From an uncultured Saprospiraceae bacterium (GTDB lineage: Bacteria; Bacteroidota; Bacteroidia; Chitinophagales; Saprospiraceae): 64,000 bases of DNA. The notes under the pieces were generated by a model. The model saw nothing but the letters and a program-made list of their open reading frames with translations, was not told where the DNA came from and did no database searches. The position numbers were made by a program, and so were the translations under genes. Position 1 is the first letter of the stretch; every line of letters begins with the position of its first letter. The stretch covers positions 1 through 64,000 of the forward strand of contig CALFUU010000020.1 of the NCBI GenBank assembly GCA_937929835.1. Reading direction: 5' to 3'. Of the stretch, positions 33,571 to 44,112 are shown piece by piece.

Positions 33571-34998
33571 CTACTTTGATTTTTCTACAGCTTGTAAGCC
33601 TAGCTTTGAAGCCTCCACGAGCATAAAGTCAAAGGCGGCATCATAATCATTTGTAATCAATCCATCGAGTATGGCCTCTCGGATGCTATCCTTAATGATC
33701 CCTACCTCGCGTGAGGGGTTGAGTTGGAATGTATCCATAATTATCTGACCAGTAATCGGTGGTTGCCAGTTTCGTATTTGATCTTTCTCCTCTACTTCGC
33801 GAAGTTTGATTTTTACTTTCTCGTAATTTTCTTTTATGCGCTTGACCTTAGCATCATTCTTAGAGGTGATGTCTGCCTTACACAACATCATCAAGTCATC
33901 AATATCATCACCAGCATCAAAGAGTAATCGACGTATAGCCGAATCGGTTATTTCTTCTTTAGTCAGAGAGATAGGTCTGAGGTGCAATCTTACCAGCTTT
34001 TGCACATAACGCATCTTGTTGTCGAGGGGCAATTTCAGTCGTTTAAAAATCTTAGGCACCCATCGAGCACCGACAACCTCGTGTCCGTGAAAAGTCCACC
34101 CCCGCTCTTTGTCAAAACGCTTGGTAGGTGGCTTAGCGATATCGTGTAAGATAGCTGCCCACCTTAGCCATAAATCCTCCGTCTCCATCGCCAAGTTGTC
34201 AAGCACTTGGAGAGTGTGATAGTAATTATCCTTGTGTCCTATATTATTGATGATCTCTACACCGCGGAGTTTCTCAAACTCTGGCAAGAAATGCTGAAGC
34301 AAGCCCGTCTCAGATAGGATATCGATGCCCTTACTCGGGGTAGCGGAAACGATAATTTTATTGAGCTCGGTCATTATACGTTCCATCGAGATAATCTCTA
34401 GACGGTGGCTATTTTCCTTTATGCCTGTGAGTGTTACCTCATCAATGTCGTAATCCAATTGCGCAGCAAAGCGTACCGCCCGCATCATCCTTAATGGATC
34501 ATCAGAAAACGTTTTGCCTGGAGCCAACGGGGTCTTTATCAATCTGCGCCCGATATCACCGACTCCATCAAAGGGGTCTATGAGTGTGCCGAAATCTTTA
34601 TCATTCAGAGAGATGGCCATCGCATTGATAGTAAAGTCTCTTCTGTTCTGGTCATCTTCTATTGTACCTGGTTCTACTTCTGGCTTGCGAGAATTACGAG
34701 AATAAGATTCTTTCCGAGCACCAACAAATTCCAGTTCTATCTCATCTAGCTTAAGCATAGCCGTACCAAATCGTTTAAAGACCACGACCTGCCGAGACGC
34801 TTTTAGTATTTCGCCTACTCTTTTTGCTAACTTAATCCCATCACCGACGCAGACGACATCTAGATCTTTGGTAGGTCTATTAATCAATCTATCTCGTACA
34901 AATCCACCAACCACAAAGGCTGGATATCCCAACTCTTGGGCTGCCTGGCTTATAGCATTGACTATAGGCAATTCCTCTTCATAAAAAGTAAATTCCAT
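33571..34998 (-). CDS. CCA tRNA nucleotidyltransferase/poly(A) polymerase family with HD domain
   Basis: A 475-residue class II nucleotidyltransferase. The head domain carries VVGGFVRDRLINRPTKDLDVVC, with Gly31-Gly32 and the catalytic Asp45-x-Asp47 pair. RDFTINAMAISL and the RNA-binding RFAAQLDYDIDEVT follow. A C-terminal HD domain has AAILHDIAKPPTKRF and a distal FHGHEVVGA. Bacteroidota usually have one such enzyme, which adds or repairs the tRNA 3' CCA; a poly(A) polymerase role cannot be excluded by eye. Its ATG directly follows the dusB stop (34999) without a spacer, so the two RNA-modifying enzymes form an operon. Confidence 0.92.
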   Translation of the reverse strand: MEFTFYEEELPIVNAISQAAQELGYPAFVVGGFVRDRLINRPTKDLDVVCVGDGIKLAKRVGEILKASRQVVVFKRFGTAMLKLDEIELEFVGARKESYSRNSRKPEVEPGTIEDDQNRRDFTINAMAISLNDKDFGTLIDPFDGVGDIGRRLIKTPLAPGKTFSDDPLRMMRAVRFAAQLDYDIDEVTLTGIKENSHRLEIISMERIMTELNKIIVSATPSKGIDILSETGLLQHFLPEFEKLRGVEIINNIGHKDNYYHTLQVLDNLAMETEDLWLRWAAILHDIAKPPTKRFDKERGWTFHGHEVVGARWVPKIFKRLKLPLDNKMRYVQKLVRLHLRPISLTKEEITDSAIRRLLFDAGDDIDDLMMLCKADITSKNDAKVKRIKENYEKVKIKLREVEEKDQIRNWQPPITGQIIMDTFQLNPSREVGIIKDSIREAILDGLITNDYDAAFDFMLVEASKLGLQAVEKSK

Positions 34999-35997
34999 TT
35001 ATACTTCCTGTGGTTGGGGCTTAGAGTAGACGTCGAGAATCTCATCGAGTATTTCGTACAAGACTTCTGGGTTGTATTCCGTCACCAGCTTACTGCGGTA
35101 GTGCTTGATATTGCGTAGACCTCTGAAGTAATTGGTATAATGCCTGCGCATCTCTACTACGCCTAAGCGCTCACCTTTCCACTCTAGGGATCTTTCGAGA
35201 TGTTCTTTTGCCGCAGCTACTCTCTCCGCGATTGTGGGTGGTGGCAGTATCGTTCCGTCTTTGACATAAGCCTTGATCTCTCTGAATATCCAAGGATATC
35301 CTATGCTGGCTCGACCTATCATAATGGCATCTACACCGAAACGCTTTTTATACTCTACTGCTTTCTGTGGCGAATCTATATCTCCATTACCTATTATGGG
35401 TATGTGGATACGTGGATTAGCTTTAATCTTACCTATCTCGGTCCAGTCGGCCTCCCCCTTATACATCTGCTTACGTGTACGGCCGTGTATAGCCAAGGCG
35501 TGGATGCCTACGTCCTGCAGCCGCTCTGCCACTTCTTGTATCTTGATGGTATTGTCATCCCAGCCTAATCGCGTCTTGACAGTAACTGGCAACTTGGTTG
35601 ACTTAACGATGTGATCTGTTAACTTGACCATCCTATCTATATCTTGGAGAATACCAGCTCCTGCCATTTTGCAAACAACTTTCTTTACTGGACATCCAAA
35701 ATTGATGTCCAATACTTCTGGTTGTGCCTCTTCTACGATCTCAGCGGCACGTGACATAGAATCTAATTCCGCACCAAATATTTGTATACCGATAGGTCGC
35801 TCCTCTGGATAGATATCTAATTTTTGGACACTTTTAGACGCATCTCGTATGAGCCCTTCTACACTGATAAACTCTGTGTACATCATATCACAACCCTGCT
35901 TCTTGCAGAGTGCTCTAAAGGGTGGATCGCTGACATCCTCCATTGGTGCTAACATCAACGGAAAATCACCTAACTCTACATTACCTATCTTAACCAT
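34999..35997 (-). CDS. dusB: tRNA dihydrouridine synthase DusB
   Basis: A 332-residue FMN-dependent TIM-barrel enzyme that reduces uridine to dihydrouridine in the tRNA D-loop. Signatures: MLAPMEDVSDPPFRALC at the start of the barrel, the catalytic-cysteine box DINFGCPVKKV (Cys102), PVTVKTRLGWDD, HGRTRKQMYKG, IPIIGNGDI and VDAIMIGRASIGYPWIF. Length is typical. A perfect -7 box (TAACTTTG on the minus strand, 36002-36009) sits only 5 bases before the ATG, suggesting a very short or absent leader. It is followed without a gap by the CCA-adding enzyme gene. Confidence 0.95.
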   Translation of the reverse strand: MVKIGNVELGDFPLMLAPMEDVSDPPFRALCKKQGCDMMYTEFISVEGLIRDASKSVQKLDIYPEERPIGIQIFGAELDSMSRAAEIVEEAQPEVLDINFGCPVKKVVCKMAGAGILQDIDRMVKLTDHIVKSTKLPVTVKTRLGWDDNTIKIQEVAERLQDVGIHALAIHGRTRKQMYKGEADWTEIGKIKANPRIHIPIIGNGDIDSPQKAVEYKKRFGVDAIMIGRASIGYPWIFREIKAYVKDGTILPPPTIAERVAAAKEHLERSLEWKGERLGVVEMRRHYTNYFRGLRNIKHYRSKLVTEYNPEVLYEILDEILDVYSKPQPQEV

Positions 35998-36001
35998 ATC
36001 G

Positions 36002-36009
36002 CAAAGTTA
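36002..36009 (-). promoter_or_regulatory. -7 box TAACTTTG abutting the dusB start
   Basis: On the minus strand it matches TAnnTTTG. Transcription normally starts about 7 bases downstream, which would be at or within the annotated ATG (35997), so the dusB mRNA may be leaderless. Confidence 0.4.
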
Positions 36010-36056
36010 AGGCCTATTTAGCTTGTTTGATTGATTTGGTATTCAACTCGATCAAT

Positions 36057-37529
36057 CTAGTTCAACATATACATTATCCCTAGTAATCCGACACCGCCCA
36101 ATACAATGGTATAAGGGAAGGCCATCTTGACCATCTTTCCGTAAGAGAGATTAATCAATGGCGCAATCGCCGAGGTCAATAAGAATAGGAACGCCGCCTG
36201 TCCATTAGGTGTTGCTACACTCGGCAAGTTGGTTCCTGTGTTGATGGCTATTGCCAGTTTCTCATAGTGCTCTCTATCTATAAGACCATTTTTAAAAAGG
36301 TCTTGGACTTCACCGATATAAACCGTGGCGACGAATACATTGTCACTAATCATAGATAAAAACCCATTGGCCAGATAAAAGAGAGATGCTTGGCTGCCGA
36401 TAGGCCTCTGTGTCAACCACTCAATGACGGGTGTAAAGAGATGCTGATCGTGTATCATTGCTACAATAACAAAGAAGACGACAAGAAGACCAGTAAATGG
36501 TAGAGCCTCCTCAAAGGCTTTTCCCAGCGAATGCTCATCAATGATACCCATAAAGGCCGTCTGCAAGATAATAAGCGCTAAGCCTATTAATCCAACTGGA
36601 GCCAAGTGGAGGGCTAATCCGATGACCAACAGAATACCACAAACTGCCTGTACAATCAACTGATACTTTTGTTTCTGAGTTCTGTTGCGATCTTCTTCGT
36701 CCGTATAATTTTCTATGATTCCTCTGGCTACCTCTGGCAATTTGGTACCGTAGCCAAATAAGCCTGTTAACTCCAATATCGCTGTAGTTATGAGTCCACA
36801 GAAGAATACTGGAATCGTAATAGGTGCCATCTTGAGAAAGAAAGTGATGAAGTCCCATCCCATCCGATCGGCAATCAACAAATTCTGGGGTTCTCCTACT
36901 TGTGTCATAACGCCTCCAAGAGCTGTACCCACAACGCCGTGCATAACAAGACTTCTAAGGAAAGATCTAAATTGTTCTAGGGTCTCCCCGCTCAGCTCCT
37001 TCCTATCCAATACACCACTGCCATCATAATCGGCTGAGCTACTATGGATCTTATGGTAAACGCCATAAAACCCAACAGAGACGGATATCAATACCGCAGT
37101 AACTGTCAAAGCATCCAAGAAAGCCGATAGTATAGCCCCTAGGAATACAAAGAGTAAGGACAGGAATAGCTTAGATTTTATTTTAGTGAATACCTTACTG
37201 AAGATGTACATCAACAAGGGCTTCATAAAGTAGATACCCGCTACCATAAAGACCAAAAGGAGTATAACCTCTAGGTTGGCTTCTATCTCGTGATAAGCGT
37301 GCTTAGGTGTTGTAAGCCCTAGCGCCAAGGCTTGTATAGCGAGCAATCCACCAGATTGTAGTGGGTAGCATTTCAGGGCCATCGCCAAAGTGAATATAAA
37401 TTCAAATATGAATAGCCAAGCCAATGCTGCGTGGGGGATAACAAAATAGAGGACTACATTCATGACTAAAAAGCCAATCATCGTCAACTTGAACCAACTG
37501 GGACTGTTTCCTAAAAAGTACTTAAACAT
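36057..37529 (-). CDS. nhaB: Na+/H+ antiporter NhaB
   Basis: A 490-residue inner-membrane antiporter exporting Na+ in exchange for protons. Sequence similarity to E. coli NhaB is evident along the whole length, for example [96 protein letters not shown] and [19 protein letters not shown]. About twelve hydrophobic segments are seen. The single deviation of note is an acidic hydrophilic loop ([16 protein letters not shown]) resembling an EF-hand calcium loop between helices. The gene is transcribed alone from the minus strand. Sodium export fits a marine or saline habitat. Confidence 0.95.
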   Translation of the reverse strand: MFKYFLGNSPSWFKLTMIGFLVMNVVLYFVIPHAALAWLFIFEFIFTLAMALKCYPLQSGGLLAIQALALGLTTPKHAYHEIEANLEVILLLVFMVAGIYFMKPLLMYIFSKVFTKIKSKLFLSLLFVFLGAILSAFLDALTVTAVLISVSVGFYGVYHKIHSSSADYDGSGVLDRKELSGETLEQFRSFLRSLVMHGVVGTALGGVMTQVGEPQNLLIADRMGWDFITFFLKMAPITIPVFFCGLITTAILELTGLFGYGTKLPEVARGIIENYTDEEDRNRTQKQKYQLIVQAVCGILLVIGLALHLAPVGLIGLALIILQTAFMGIIDEHSLGKAFEEALPFTGLLVVFFVIVAMIHDQHLFTPVIEWLTQRPIGSQASLFYLANGFLSMISDNVFVATVYIGEVQDLFKNGLIDREHYEKLAIAINTGTNLPSVATPNGQAAFLFLLTSAIAPLINLSYGKMVKMAFPYTIVLGGVGLLGIMYMLN

Positions 37530-37634
37530 TGATTATCAGTAGTTTATGTTCAGAGTGAATTCACTTACAAAACCTTAAAAATACCTCAATTCTATACTTT
37601 AAAAGGAGTTTGGCCTAGATTATTCATTATATAG

Positions 37635-37669
37635 AAAAAGGCAGAACCTGTTACAGACTCTGCCTTTTT
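37635..37669 (-). terminator. Hairpin terminator after the 1537-residue T9SS gene
   Basis: Perfect 11-base arms (37635-37645 and 37659-37669) with A/T ends flank a 13-base loop. It lies 21 bases past the stop codon of the minus-strand T9SS gene and separates it from nhaB. Confidence 0.8.
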
Positions 37670-37689
37670 CCACCAAAAGAATATCCTAG

Positions 37690-40600
37690 TTAATCTAATA
37701 AGATCATTTTGTGTGTCTGCTGTGCCTTGTCTGTAAGGAGTTCGTAATACAAAACGCCTTTAGACTGCAAATTTTCTTTGGATAACAACACTGTATTCAT
37801 ACCCTTCTGACCAATTTTTTCTTCCATATAGACGAGTCTTCCGCTCACATCAAATATACTCAGTACCGTAGGGCTAGCCTCAGGCAAATAGTAGGTAATC
37901 TCGGTAAAATCAGTCCAAGGGTTCGGATTGTTATTGAACAATATCACTTCGCTACCCTCCTCACCAGAGAATCGATCTACTGTCAACTCCACTTCTCTCA
38001 CCTCTATATCACTATAAGCTTCCGAAGGAATGCGACTATGACTCAATGAAACTAAGTCACTGAGAAAAGCATCCTCATATGGTAAGATCAAAATTTCAAC
38101 CAAGTTATTCGAAAGTGAGACTGGATCTAAATTATACCAGACAAAAGATGCTCTTTCTTCCCTTACGTATGCCTGCCCTTGAGCCAACTGAGTAGCGAGA
38201 GGTGTCATATCTAGTATCACAGCTTTTTCAGTATTAATAGCTAAGTCAAATTGCAAACCACTTATATCAATGACCTCATTAGCGCTCAGAATTATAGACT
38301 GTTCTACACCTGCTTCTAGTTTGACATCTGGTGTATAGAGTTCTAACTTCTCTGATCTATTAGCTAATTCTGTATTGGTAAAATGCGTGTAAGATTGATC
38401 TACATCACCAATTTTTACACCTATAAAATCTATTTGCATATCGGATTCTAATCGAGGTATCAAATAGTCCTCTCTGATCGAAGCGTCAAATGGATTATCA
38501 CCCAAGTCTTGAGTAGCGTCAATGATTCTCCAAGAGTTATTCTGTGGAAAATCTGTGTAAACACCTAAAATCAATTTACGTAATTCTATCAAATCGATAC
38601 CATTAATTGCACCTGACTTATCAATATCAGCCGCTACCAGTTTATATGGCGAAGTAATTTTATCTACTCCAAGTATATGTCTTTGAATTTTTATCAAATC
38701 AATAGTCGACACACCATTCAGGTGATTGATATCTTTTTTAGCGTTCAACTGGTACGATCCTCCCGAAGGCATTTCGCCAAAGGCATAAGTACCTTGCGGA
38801 TCACTAAATTCTGGCGAAAGTGTAGACCCTGAAAGAACCAACTCCACATCCTCTACTTGTTGAGCAGACTCTGTCATTATATTACCTGCTATGACATTGG
38901 ATACCATATCCACACATTCTACCTCTATCTGTCGAGTACAGGTTTGTTGTAAACCGTTACAGCCTGTTGCCGTAATAGTGAAATTTGTCGTGCCTTGCTC
39001 AGAGACTTCTATCTCTAATGTGTTACTACCAAAGTAAGAGATAATATCTTCTCCATTGGCCCCGAAGTCAGCATCTACTCTCAGTGTGAAATCGCTAGGA
39101 TTACAAACTCCCAAAACATCAGTTACAGAAAAAGGTACGGTTAAGTTTTCCTCTGCACAAACGAAATAAAGCACGTCGGTATCTGGAAAGGTACAGTCTG
39201 AAATTGCCAAACTATTACTTTGCGACCCACTACACAAGTCAAGCTGCGTCACAGTTATCTGAGCCTCGCAACTCGTGTCCAATCCGAAATCATCCTCGAC
39301 ATATACAGTGACAGATACAGGGTTAGTACCCAACTCATTGCAAAGTAACGTTCGCTCCACTACAGAATCATCTGAGGCAAAAGAAAATCGAGGTGTGTAG
39401 ACACTACAACCATATTGCACCTCTGCTAGTGTATTGGCATTCAATACGACCATCGGTACATTATTCCATATCTGAACTGGAATTGACAGCGCATTACAAG
39501 TAACAACCGGCTGAGCCCCATCTGCTATACGTATGGTTTTTTCACAAGTAGTTTCATTTCCACAATCATCTCTTACCGATATAATAAATCTGTGATCGCC
39601 CACTGGATATCCATCAGGTCTTGCTGTAAGACTAGAGAAAGTCCCACCATTAGAAACATTAGAAGCAACTACTACAGGTAGTCCTGAAAAGAATAATCTT
39701 TCAGTAATTGTAGCCGTCGGCGAAGAGCAATTGTCTTGAGTGAATATTCCGAAATTAAAGTTGGCAGTCCCTGTACCATTAAGACAATTAGTCGCGGGAA
39801 AGGTTTCCATCTGACAAGTAGGATCCAATACCAGTGGTGCCTCATTTTCAGTGATATTTATCACTTGTTGCCACTCATATGTTGGTGGAGTGCCATTCAC
39901 GAGATCACCACACCAATCAACAACTGTCCAAGTTCTAATTATCTGAGAACAAGTACCAGCTACCAACTGGACTTGAGAAACAAGAGGCCAATCCTTGGTT
40001 AATGATACGCCTACGCTATTGCATCCGTTCTGTGTAAAACTAGGAGTTACTCTAGAAAATAATCCTAGAGCCTCTAATGTCTCTGGACTATAATCATCAT
40101 CTGCGCATCCTGTTACTGTCAGGTCATCTGGCCATACAATACTAGATGCATCAAACGGTTGAGAATTGGATGCAGTTAGAGTTTGTGTACAAGTAACGTC
40201 GTTGCCTGTATCAGAAATAATAAAAGTCCTTATAACAGTTCCAGAATTACATGGAGCATTAAAATTATTGAGATCAACTATAGGACCTGACACGGTAGGC
40301 ATAGAACAATTATCCGTAGATGTACAATCACCAAAGGCGGTCTTATCTGTAAAGTCAAGCCCAGCGCTACAATCAAAAGTCATATCTACAGGACAAGTCA
40401 CAACTGGCTCTATTTTGTCTTGTACAACAACGTTGGCAATACAGGCTCCAAAATTACCGTCACCATCCAGCACTCTGAGTTCTACAGTAAGGGGCTCAGT
40501 TGATTCTGCATCTTCACAGCAAAAAGCCACAGTGCTAGAAAAACCACAAGGATCATTCATTTCTAGGATATACGGAAACTGCTGACTACCAAAGACTAGT

Positions 40601-42303
40601 TCCCATTCTCTATTTTCATTAAGTATAACATGATTTCCAGGTACAATTGGTGCACCATTAGCATCCACTTGTTCTGGTGCCCAGTTGGCCATTCCTGTTA
40701 ATAAAGAATGATCAGACCAAACAAAAGTTCCATTGTCTAATAATGAAAGTCCTATATAAATAGAGTCGGCTAGACCCGCTAGTTCTGTTTCTAAAAAATC
40801 AACTGACACAGTCTCATTGAGGATTACAAGTCTACCCTCTAGGGACTGTGCAAAATTATTTGCCGTACTAATATTTGCCCCAGATTGAGATAAGTAGTAA
40901 TATCTTCCTGACTGCTCTCCCAAGAAATCAAACCCCTCTAGATTAGCAGGATTACAAGGACAGTTAGAATTGTTTCGTTTGATAACCGTCATAGACATAT
41001 CACAATTATCAAATGAACCATCATCAAAAGTCTGCGTTCTAGCAACCGCTGTCCCATCAGCTCTTAGAGATACCACAGAATTCTGATCGCAAATAGCGAC
41101 TGGTTGTGTATTGTCATTGACTGTGACTTGCTGCACACAAGTAGCAGAATTTCCACAATCATCATAGACAACGTAAGTAACAAGAGAAGTTCCAGATAAC
41201 TCAATAGTAAACCCAGCTGTAGTATTGTTAGAAAAACCTCCAGGATATTGGATGTCAACCTCTAGCTCTTCAGAGTTATTGAAAAAAGCTGAGCAATCGT
41301 CGGAAACGATTGGTAGATTAACCTCAAAGAAACCGGTACATGTCTGGTTAGCACCAACTGGTACTTCGACGAATGGGTCTCCACAATTAATTGTAGGCGG
41401 CTCAGAATCAGCTATCTCTATCTTCTGTACAGGATTACCTGATCCAGATTGAGGACAGTTCCATCCATTGAGCATCCAAGTCCTCATTATAACTTTCTTA
41501 CAGCCAAAATTTTCAGTTATAATATCACGATAATCAACGGATAGACTGCAATCTTGACTCGAAAAAGGATACAAACTTAGTAACTCACCATTCGACATTA
41601 GAACTGAAGGAGTTCCTGTTAATGATACATCAGGAATGCCATTGCTAGTTGCCAAATCCGAACAGACCAGATTAGTATCATCACTTAACTTAAAATCTTC
41701 TGGCCAAATAATTTGATCTATATCGATGCGATTTAGAGAAATTGTCTGAGTACAGGTAGACGTATTACCAAAACCATCTGTCGCTAGATACTCTATAGTA
41801 AATATCTTTAGATAATCGGCATTACAATCCAAGTCTTCAAACTCACGAGATGTAATGACGATTGAGGCTTCAGTCGAACAAACATCCGAAACTGAAGGCA
41901 TATAGCTTTCTAATTCAAAGCAATTTAAGTCGATATCATCACAAGCAATCTGTGGACCTAACTTATCCTCGACATTTATTATACCCCAACAGCTATTGTC
42001 ATTTTGACTAACCTTAGCAGTTACAGCCGTCCACAAGTGAATATCTCGAAGTGTATTATCACTAATAGTATCGCCATCTGCTTCTATTAGCGTTAAAGTA
42101 TAATCGCCACCATTAGCTAAGGACAAGATATCAGAAGGAAAAACTACTGCCGTGCAGTTGTTATCTAAAGAAATATTGACACTAGAATGACAACTTATTG
42201 CCTGAGCAGACAATTTACTATGACCTACGATACTAACAGAAATACAAATAATATATCCGCATAGCACTCTTAGAATAGAAGTAGGAAACTTCATACAAAT
42301 CAA
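37690..42303 (-). CDS. Giant T9SS surface protein, HYR-like/lectin-like/dockerin-like (1537 residues)
   Basis: An exported protein (signal peptide about 1-34, ending SKLSAQA). It consists of cysteine-containing Ig/HYR-like modules that each end in a strand such as CGNSATCVQQVTVNDN. A C-type-lectin-like domain interrupts the array at about 445-595 (RYYYLSQSG, IYIGLSLLDNGTFVWSDH). Near the C-terminus, at about 1190-1247, is a dockerin-like double EF-hand repeat (VSTIDLIKIQRHILG, AADIDKSGAINGIDLIELRKLILG), followed by a cohesin-like segment and a T9SS sorting domain (about 1455-1537, NNNPNPWTDFTEI). It is a shorter paralogue of the 4733-residue protein encoded upstream, matching that protein's middle and C-terminal parts. 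A surface adhesin or matrix role is likely. The promoter is at 42383-42408 and the terminator at 37635-37669. Confidence 0.9.
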   Translation of the reverse strand: MICMKFPTSILRVLCGYIICISVSIVGHSKLSAQAISCHSSVNISLDNNCTAVVFPSDILSLANGGDYTLTLIEADGDTISDNTLRDIHLWTAVTAKVSQNDNSCWGIINVEDKLGPQIACDDIDLNCFELESYMPSVSDVCSTEASIVITSREFEDLDCNADYLKIFTIEYLATDGFGNTSTCTQTISLNRIDIDQIIWPEDFKLSDDTNLVCSDLATSNGIPDVSLTGTPSVLMSNGELLSLYPFSSQDCSLSVDYRDIITENFGCKKVIMRTWMLNGWNCPQSGSGNPVQKIEIADSEPPTINCGDPFVEVPVGANQTCTGFFEVNLPIVSDDCSAFFNNSEELEVDIQYPGGFSNNTTAGFTIELSGTSLVTYVVYDDCGNSATCVQQVTVNDNTQPVAICDQNSVVSLRADGTAVARTQTFDDGSFDNCDMSMTVIKRNNSNCPCNPANLEGFDFLGEQSGRYYYLSQSGANISTANNFAQSLEGRLVILNETVSVDFLETELAGLADSIYIGLSLLDNGTFVWSDHSLLTGMANWAPEQVDANGAPIVPGNHVILNENREWELVFGSQQFPYILEMNDPCGFSSTVAFCCEDAESTEPLTVELRVLDGDGNFGACIANVVVQDKIEPVVTCPVDMTFDCSAGLDFTDKTAFGDCTSTDNCSMPTVSGPIVDLNNFNAPCNSGTVIRTFIISDTGNDVTCTQTLTASNSQPFDASSIVWPDDLTVTGCADDDYSPETLEALGLFSRVTPSFTQNGCNSVGVSLTKDWPLVSQVQLVAGTCSQIIRTWTVVDWCGDLVNGTPPTYEWQQVINITENEAPLVLDPTCQMETFPATNCLNGTGTANFNFGIFTQDNCSSPTATITERLFFSGLPVVVASNVSNGGTFSSLTARPDGYPVGDHRFIISVRDDCGNETTCEKTIRIADGAQPVVTCNALSIPVQIWNNVPMVVLNANTLAEVQYGCSVYTPRFSFASDDSVVERTLLCNELGTNPVSVTVYVEDDFGLDTSCEAQITVTQLDLCSGSQSNSLAISDCTFPDTDVLYFVCAEENLTVPFSVTDVLGVCNPSDFTLRVDADFGANGEDIISYFGSNTLEIEVSEQGTTNFTITATGCNGLQQTCTRQIEVECVDMVSNVIAGNIMTESAQQVEDVELVLSGSTLSPEFSDPQGTYAFGEMPSGGSYQLNAKKDINHLNGVSTIDLIKIQRHILGVDKITSPYKLVAADIDKSGAINGIDLIELRKLILGVYTDFPQNNSWRIIDATQDLGDNPFDASIREDYLIPRLESDMQIDFIGVKIGDVDQSYTHFTNTELANRSEKLELYTPDVKLEAGVEQSIILSANEVIDISGLQFDLAINTEKAVILDMTPLATQLAQGQAYVREERASFVWYNLDPVSLSNNLVEILILPYEDAFLSDLVSLSHSRIPSEAYSDIEVREVELTVDRFSGEEGSEVILFNNNPNPWTDFTEITYYLPEASPTVLSIFDVSGRLVYMEEKIGQKGMNTVLLSKENLQSKGVLYYELLTDKAQQTHKMILLD

Positions 42304-42382
42304 TTTTTGGTAATAAATATCGAAGGCTAATCACCGCAGACAAGGCTGCGCATAATGAAGGCCTAATAGGGATAGAGAACAA

Positions 42383-42408
42383 ACATATTACAAATATATA
42401 TAATATGT
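42383..42408 (-). promoter_or_regulatory. -7 box inside a perfect inverted repeat
   Basis: Arms ACATATTA (42383-42390) and TAATATGT (42401-42408) are perfect inverted repeats around a 10-base spacer. The minus strand reads TATATTTG at 42391-42398, a perfect -7 box, 88 bases before the 1537-residue T9SS gene. The promoter core lying within the palindrome suggests control by a dimeric regulator. Confidence 0.6.
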
Positions 42409-42444
42409 AATACGCTGGCAACAAAAATTTAAAAATGCAGTGCC

Positions 42445-43845
42445 TTACTTTCTCATAGGGACACTATTTAATGCTGGTGTTTCGAATAGAGACATATCAT
42501 AGATGACAGTTTCTAAATAAATGTTAACTGTAGTGAAGGCATGAATACGATCAGTATCTATAACAAACTTATCTATAATCAACCGTCTCAAATCCGCGTT
42601 TAGTCTTAACTTATCCTTTACAGCATACTTAGAGAGTTGAGTATCAATCTGCTCTTGTATTGACTCTATATTATCTTCGATAGAGAAATACATCAGCTTT
42701 TTTAATTGGTTCTTAATTTTGCTTTTTAGTAGCCAAGCACCAGCTCTGTGCAGGATATTCTTAGTCTGCACCTTAACATCGAGGTCATCTACATAGAATG
42801 CTTGTTTAGAATTATCAAAAATAGGTTTGCCAGTAAGGCGCAATACACCTGTAAATGAACCCTTTACATCAACTAGACTAACTAGATTTTCACCTTCTGA
42901 GAAGATCTTAACATCTTTGACTGTAATGGTTTTTCCATCATTTGAGAAAGTCTTATTCACGAAGTTCTCTTCCACGTATTGATTCATCTTATCAAAGCCA
43001 AAATCTATCACCATATTAATGTGAGAAGTATCATCTAAATCTTTTTCCCATGAGAAAACTGGCAGACTCAAACCAGTCACCTTATCAGTAGGCTCATAAG
43101 AGGTGACCTTAGTTCTACCCTGAACCGTCACATTACCAGTAGTCCATTGTTCATTATTATTGATTTCTGATAAGTAGATTTTTTCGGGTACAACTTGTGC
43201 CCAAGAATTAAGAACTGTATCCAGAGCTATTGGCTTTTCGACATATTTCATGAGATCAAGAACTTTACCCTTTATATCTAATTGCTCATTGACAGATTTA
43301 TCAATTTGTAACTCAAACTGACTCTTACTTTTGTCAATTATTGAGTTGGCTAGGCTTCCTACAGGGATATTAAAGGCACCAAGAGACAGCTTTGGCTTGT
43401 CAATCCATTCATAATGTTCTAACAGTGTATTGGTAACTAGAGTCCATTGTGCAGTCATATCCAATTCAGTCACAAAACTTAGTTCCAACGATCCCTGTGC
43501 ATTGATGTTGCTAAAAATTGTTGCTTTGTCCAAGCCTATACTGAGTGGTAAAGTCGTCAAAACAGTCCTCCCTGCAAATTCCACAGTAGCATCCTCTATC
43601 TTATCGATAGTCACGTGGACGCCTTTATATGATAACTCCATATCACTGGCTAGATAGGTATCAATTAGTGTATTAAATGTATCACGGATAGCTTGTTTAT
43701 CTATTTTATAATGGACATTAAGCGTAGACTTTAGCTCTGGCATAACAAACCTAGTTTTTGGTGCTTCGACAATAGATAAATCCTTAGTCGATTTGCAAGA
43801 CAAGAAAAGAAAGACAACTAATAAAAATGAGAACGCAGTCTTCAT
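42445..43845 (-). CDS. DUF4403 family lipoprotein
   Basis: A 466-residue exported lipoprotein (lipobox LFLSC, Cys17). The rest is an alternating strand/helix protein with the DUF4403 pattern: an early LNVHYKIDKQAIRDTFN, then TLPLSIGLDK, the central WAQVVPEKIYLSE, and a C-terminal region KQAFYVDDLDVKVQTKNILHRAGAWLLKSKIKNQL in parts. The family is found in Bacteroidota and Proteobacteria and has no assigned activity. It sits between the two giant T9SS paralogues on the same strand but is separated from the upstream giant gene by two hairpins, so it probably has its own transcript. A link to outer-membrane surface display is inference from context. Confidence 0.85.
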   Translation of the reverse strand: MKTAFSFLLVVFLFLSCKSTKDLSIVEAPKTRFVMPELKSTLNVHYKIDKQAIRDTFNTLIDTYLASDMELSYKGVHVTIDKIEDATVEFAGRTVLTTLPLSIGLDKATIFSNINAQGSLELSFVTELDMTAQWTLVTNTLLEHYEWIDKPKLSLGAFNIPVGSLANSIIDKSKSQFELQIDKSVNEQLDIKGKVLDLMKYVEKPIALDTVLNSWAQVVPEKIYLSEINNNEQWTTGNVTVQGRTKVTSYEPTDKVTGLSLPVFSWEKDLDDTSHINMVIDFGFDKMNQYVEENFVNKTFSNDGKTITVKDVKIFSEGENLVSLVDVKGSFTGVLRLTGKPIFDNSKQAFYVDDLDVKVQTKNILHRAGAWLLKSKIKNQLKKLMYFSIEDNIESIQEQIDTQLSKYAVKDKLRLNADLRRLIIDKFVIDTDRIHAFTTVNIYLETVIYDMSLFETPALNSVPMRK

Positions 43846-43877
43846 ATCTGAATATTTAAATTAGAAAGTATACTAAA

Positions 43878-43908
43878 AAAAGCCAAAATGATAGTCACTT
43901 TGGCTTTT
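43878..43908 (-). terminator. Hairpin upstream of the DUF4403 gene
   Basis: Arms AAAAGCCAAA (43878-43887) and TTTGGCTTTT (43899-43908) flank an 11-base loop. On the minus strand it ends in a U-rich tract. It is the second of two hairpins after the giant gene and probably stops read-through into the DUF4403 gene. Confidence 0.7.
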
Positions 43909-44079
43909 CTAAGAATTAATATTTCTCAAAAATTAAAATCGATAAATAGTATTTGGTGGGATGGCCTCTATCTAAGTGTATACTGAGAAATTATTAAAAT
44001 ACGATTTTGAGTTTTCAAAAAGTTTGAGACTTTTAACATGTAAATCATTAGTAGTTAAGTAATAGGGTATTATTAATAA

Positions 44080-44106
44080 GAGAGGAGCCCATTACAGACT
44101 CCTCTC
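44080..44106 (-). terminator. Hairpin directly after the giant gene
   Basis: Arms GAGAGGAG (44080-44087) and CTCCTCTC (44099-44106) flank an 11-base loop, 7 bases after the stop codon of the 4733-residue gene. The following minus-strand tract is only moderately U-rich. Confidence 0.6.
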
Positions 44107-44112
44107 AATTTC

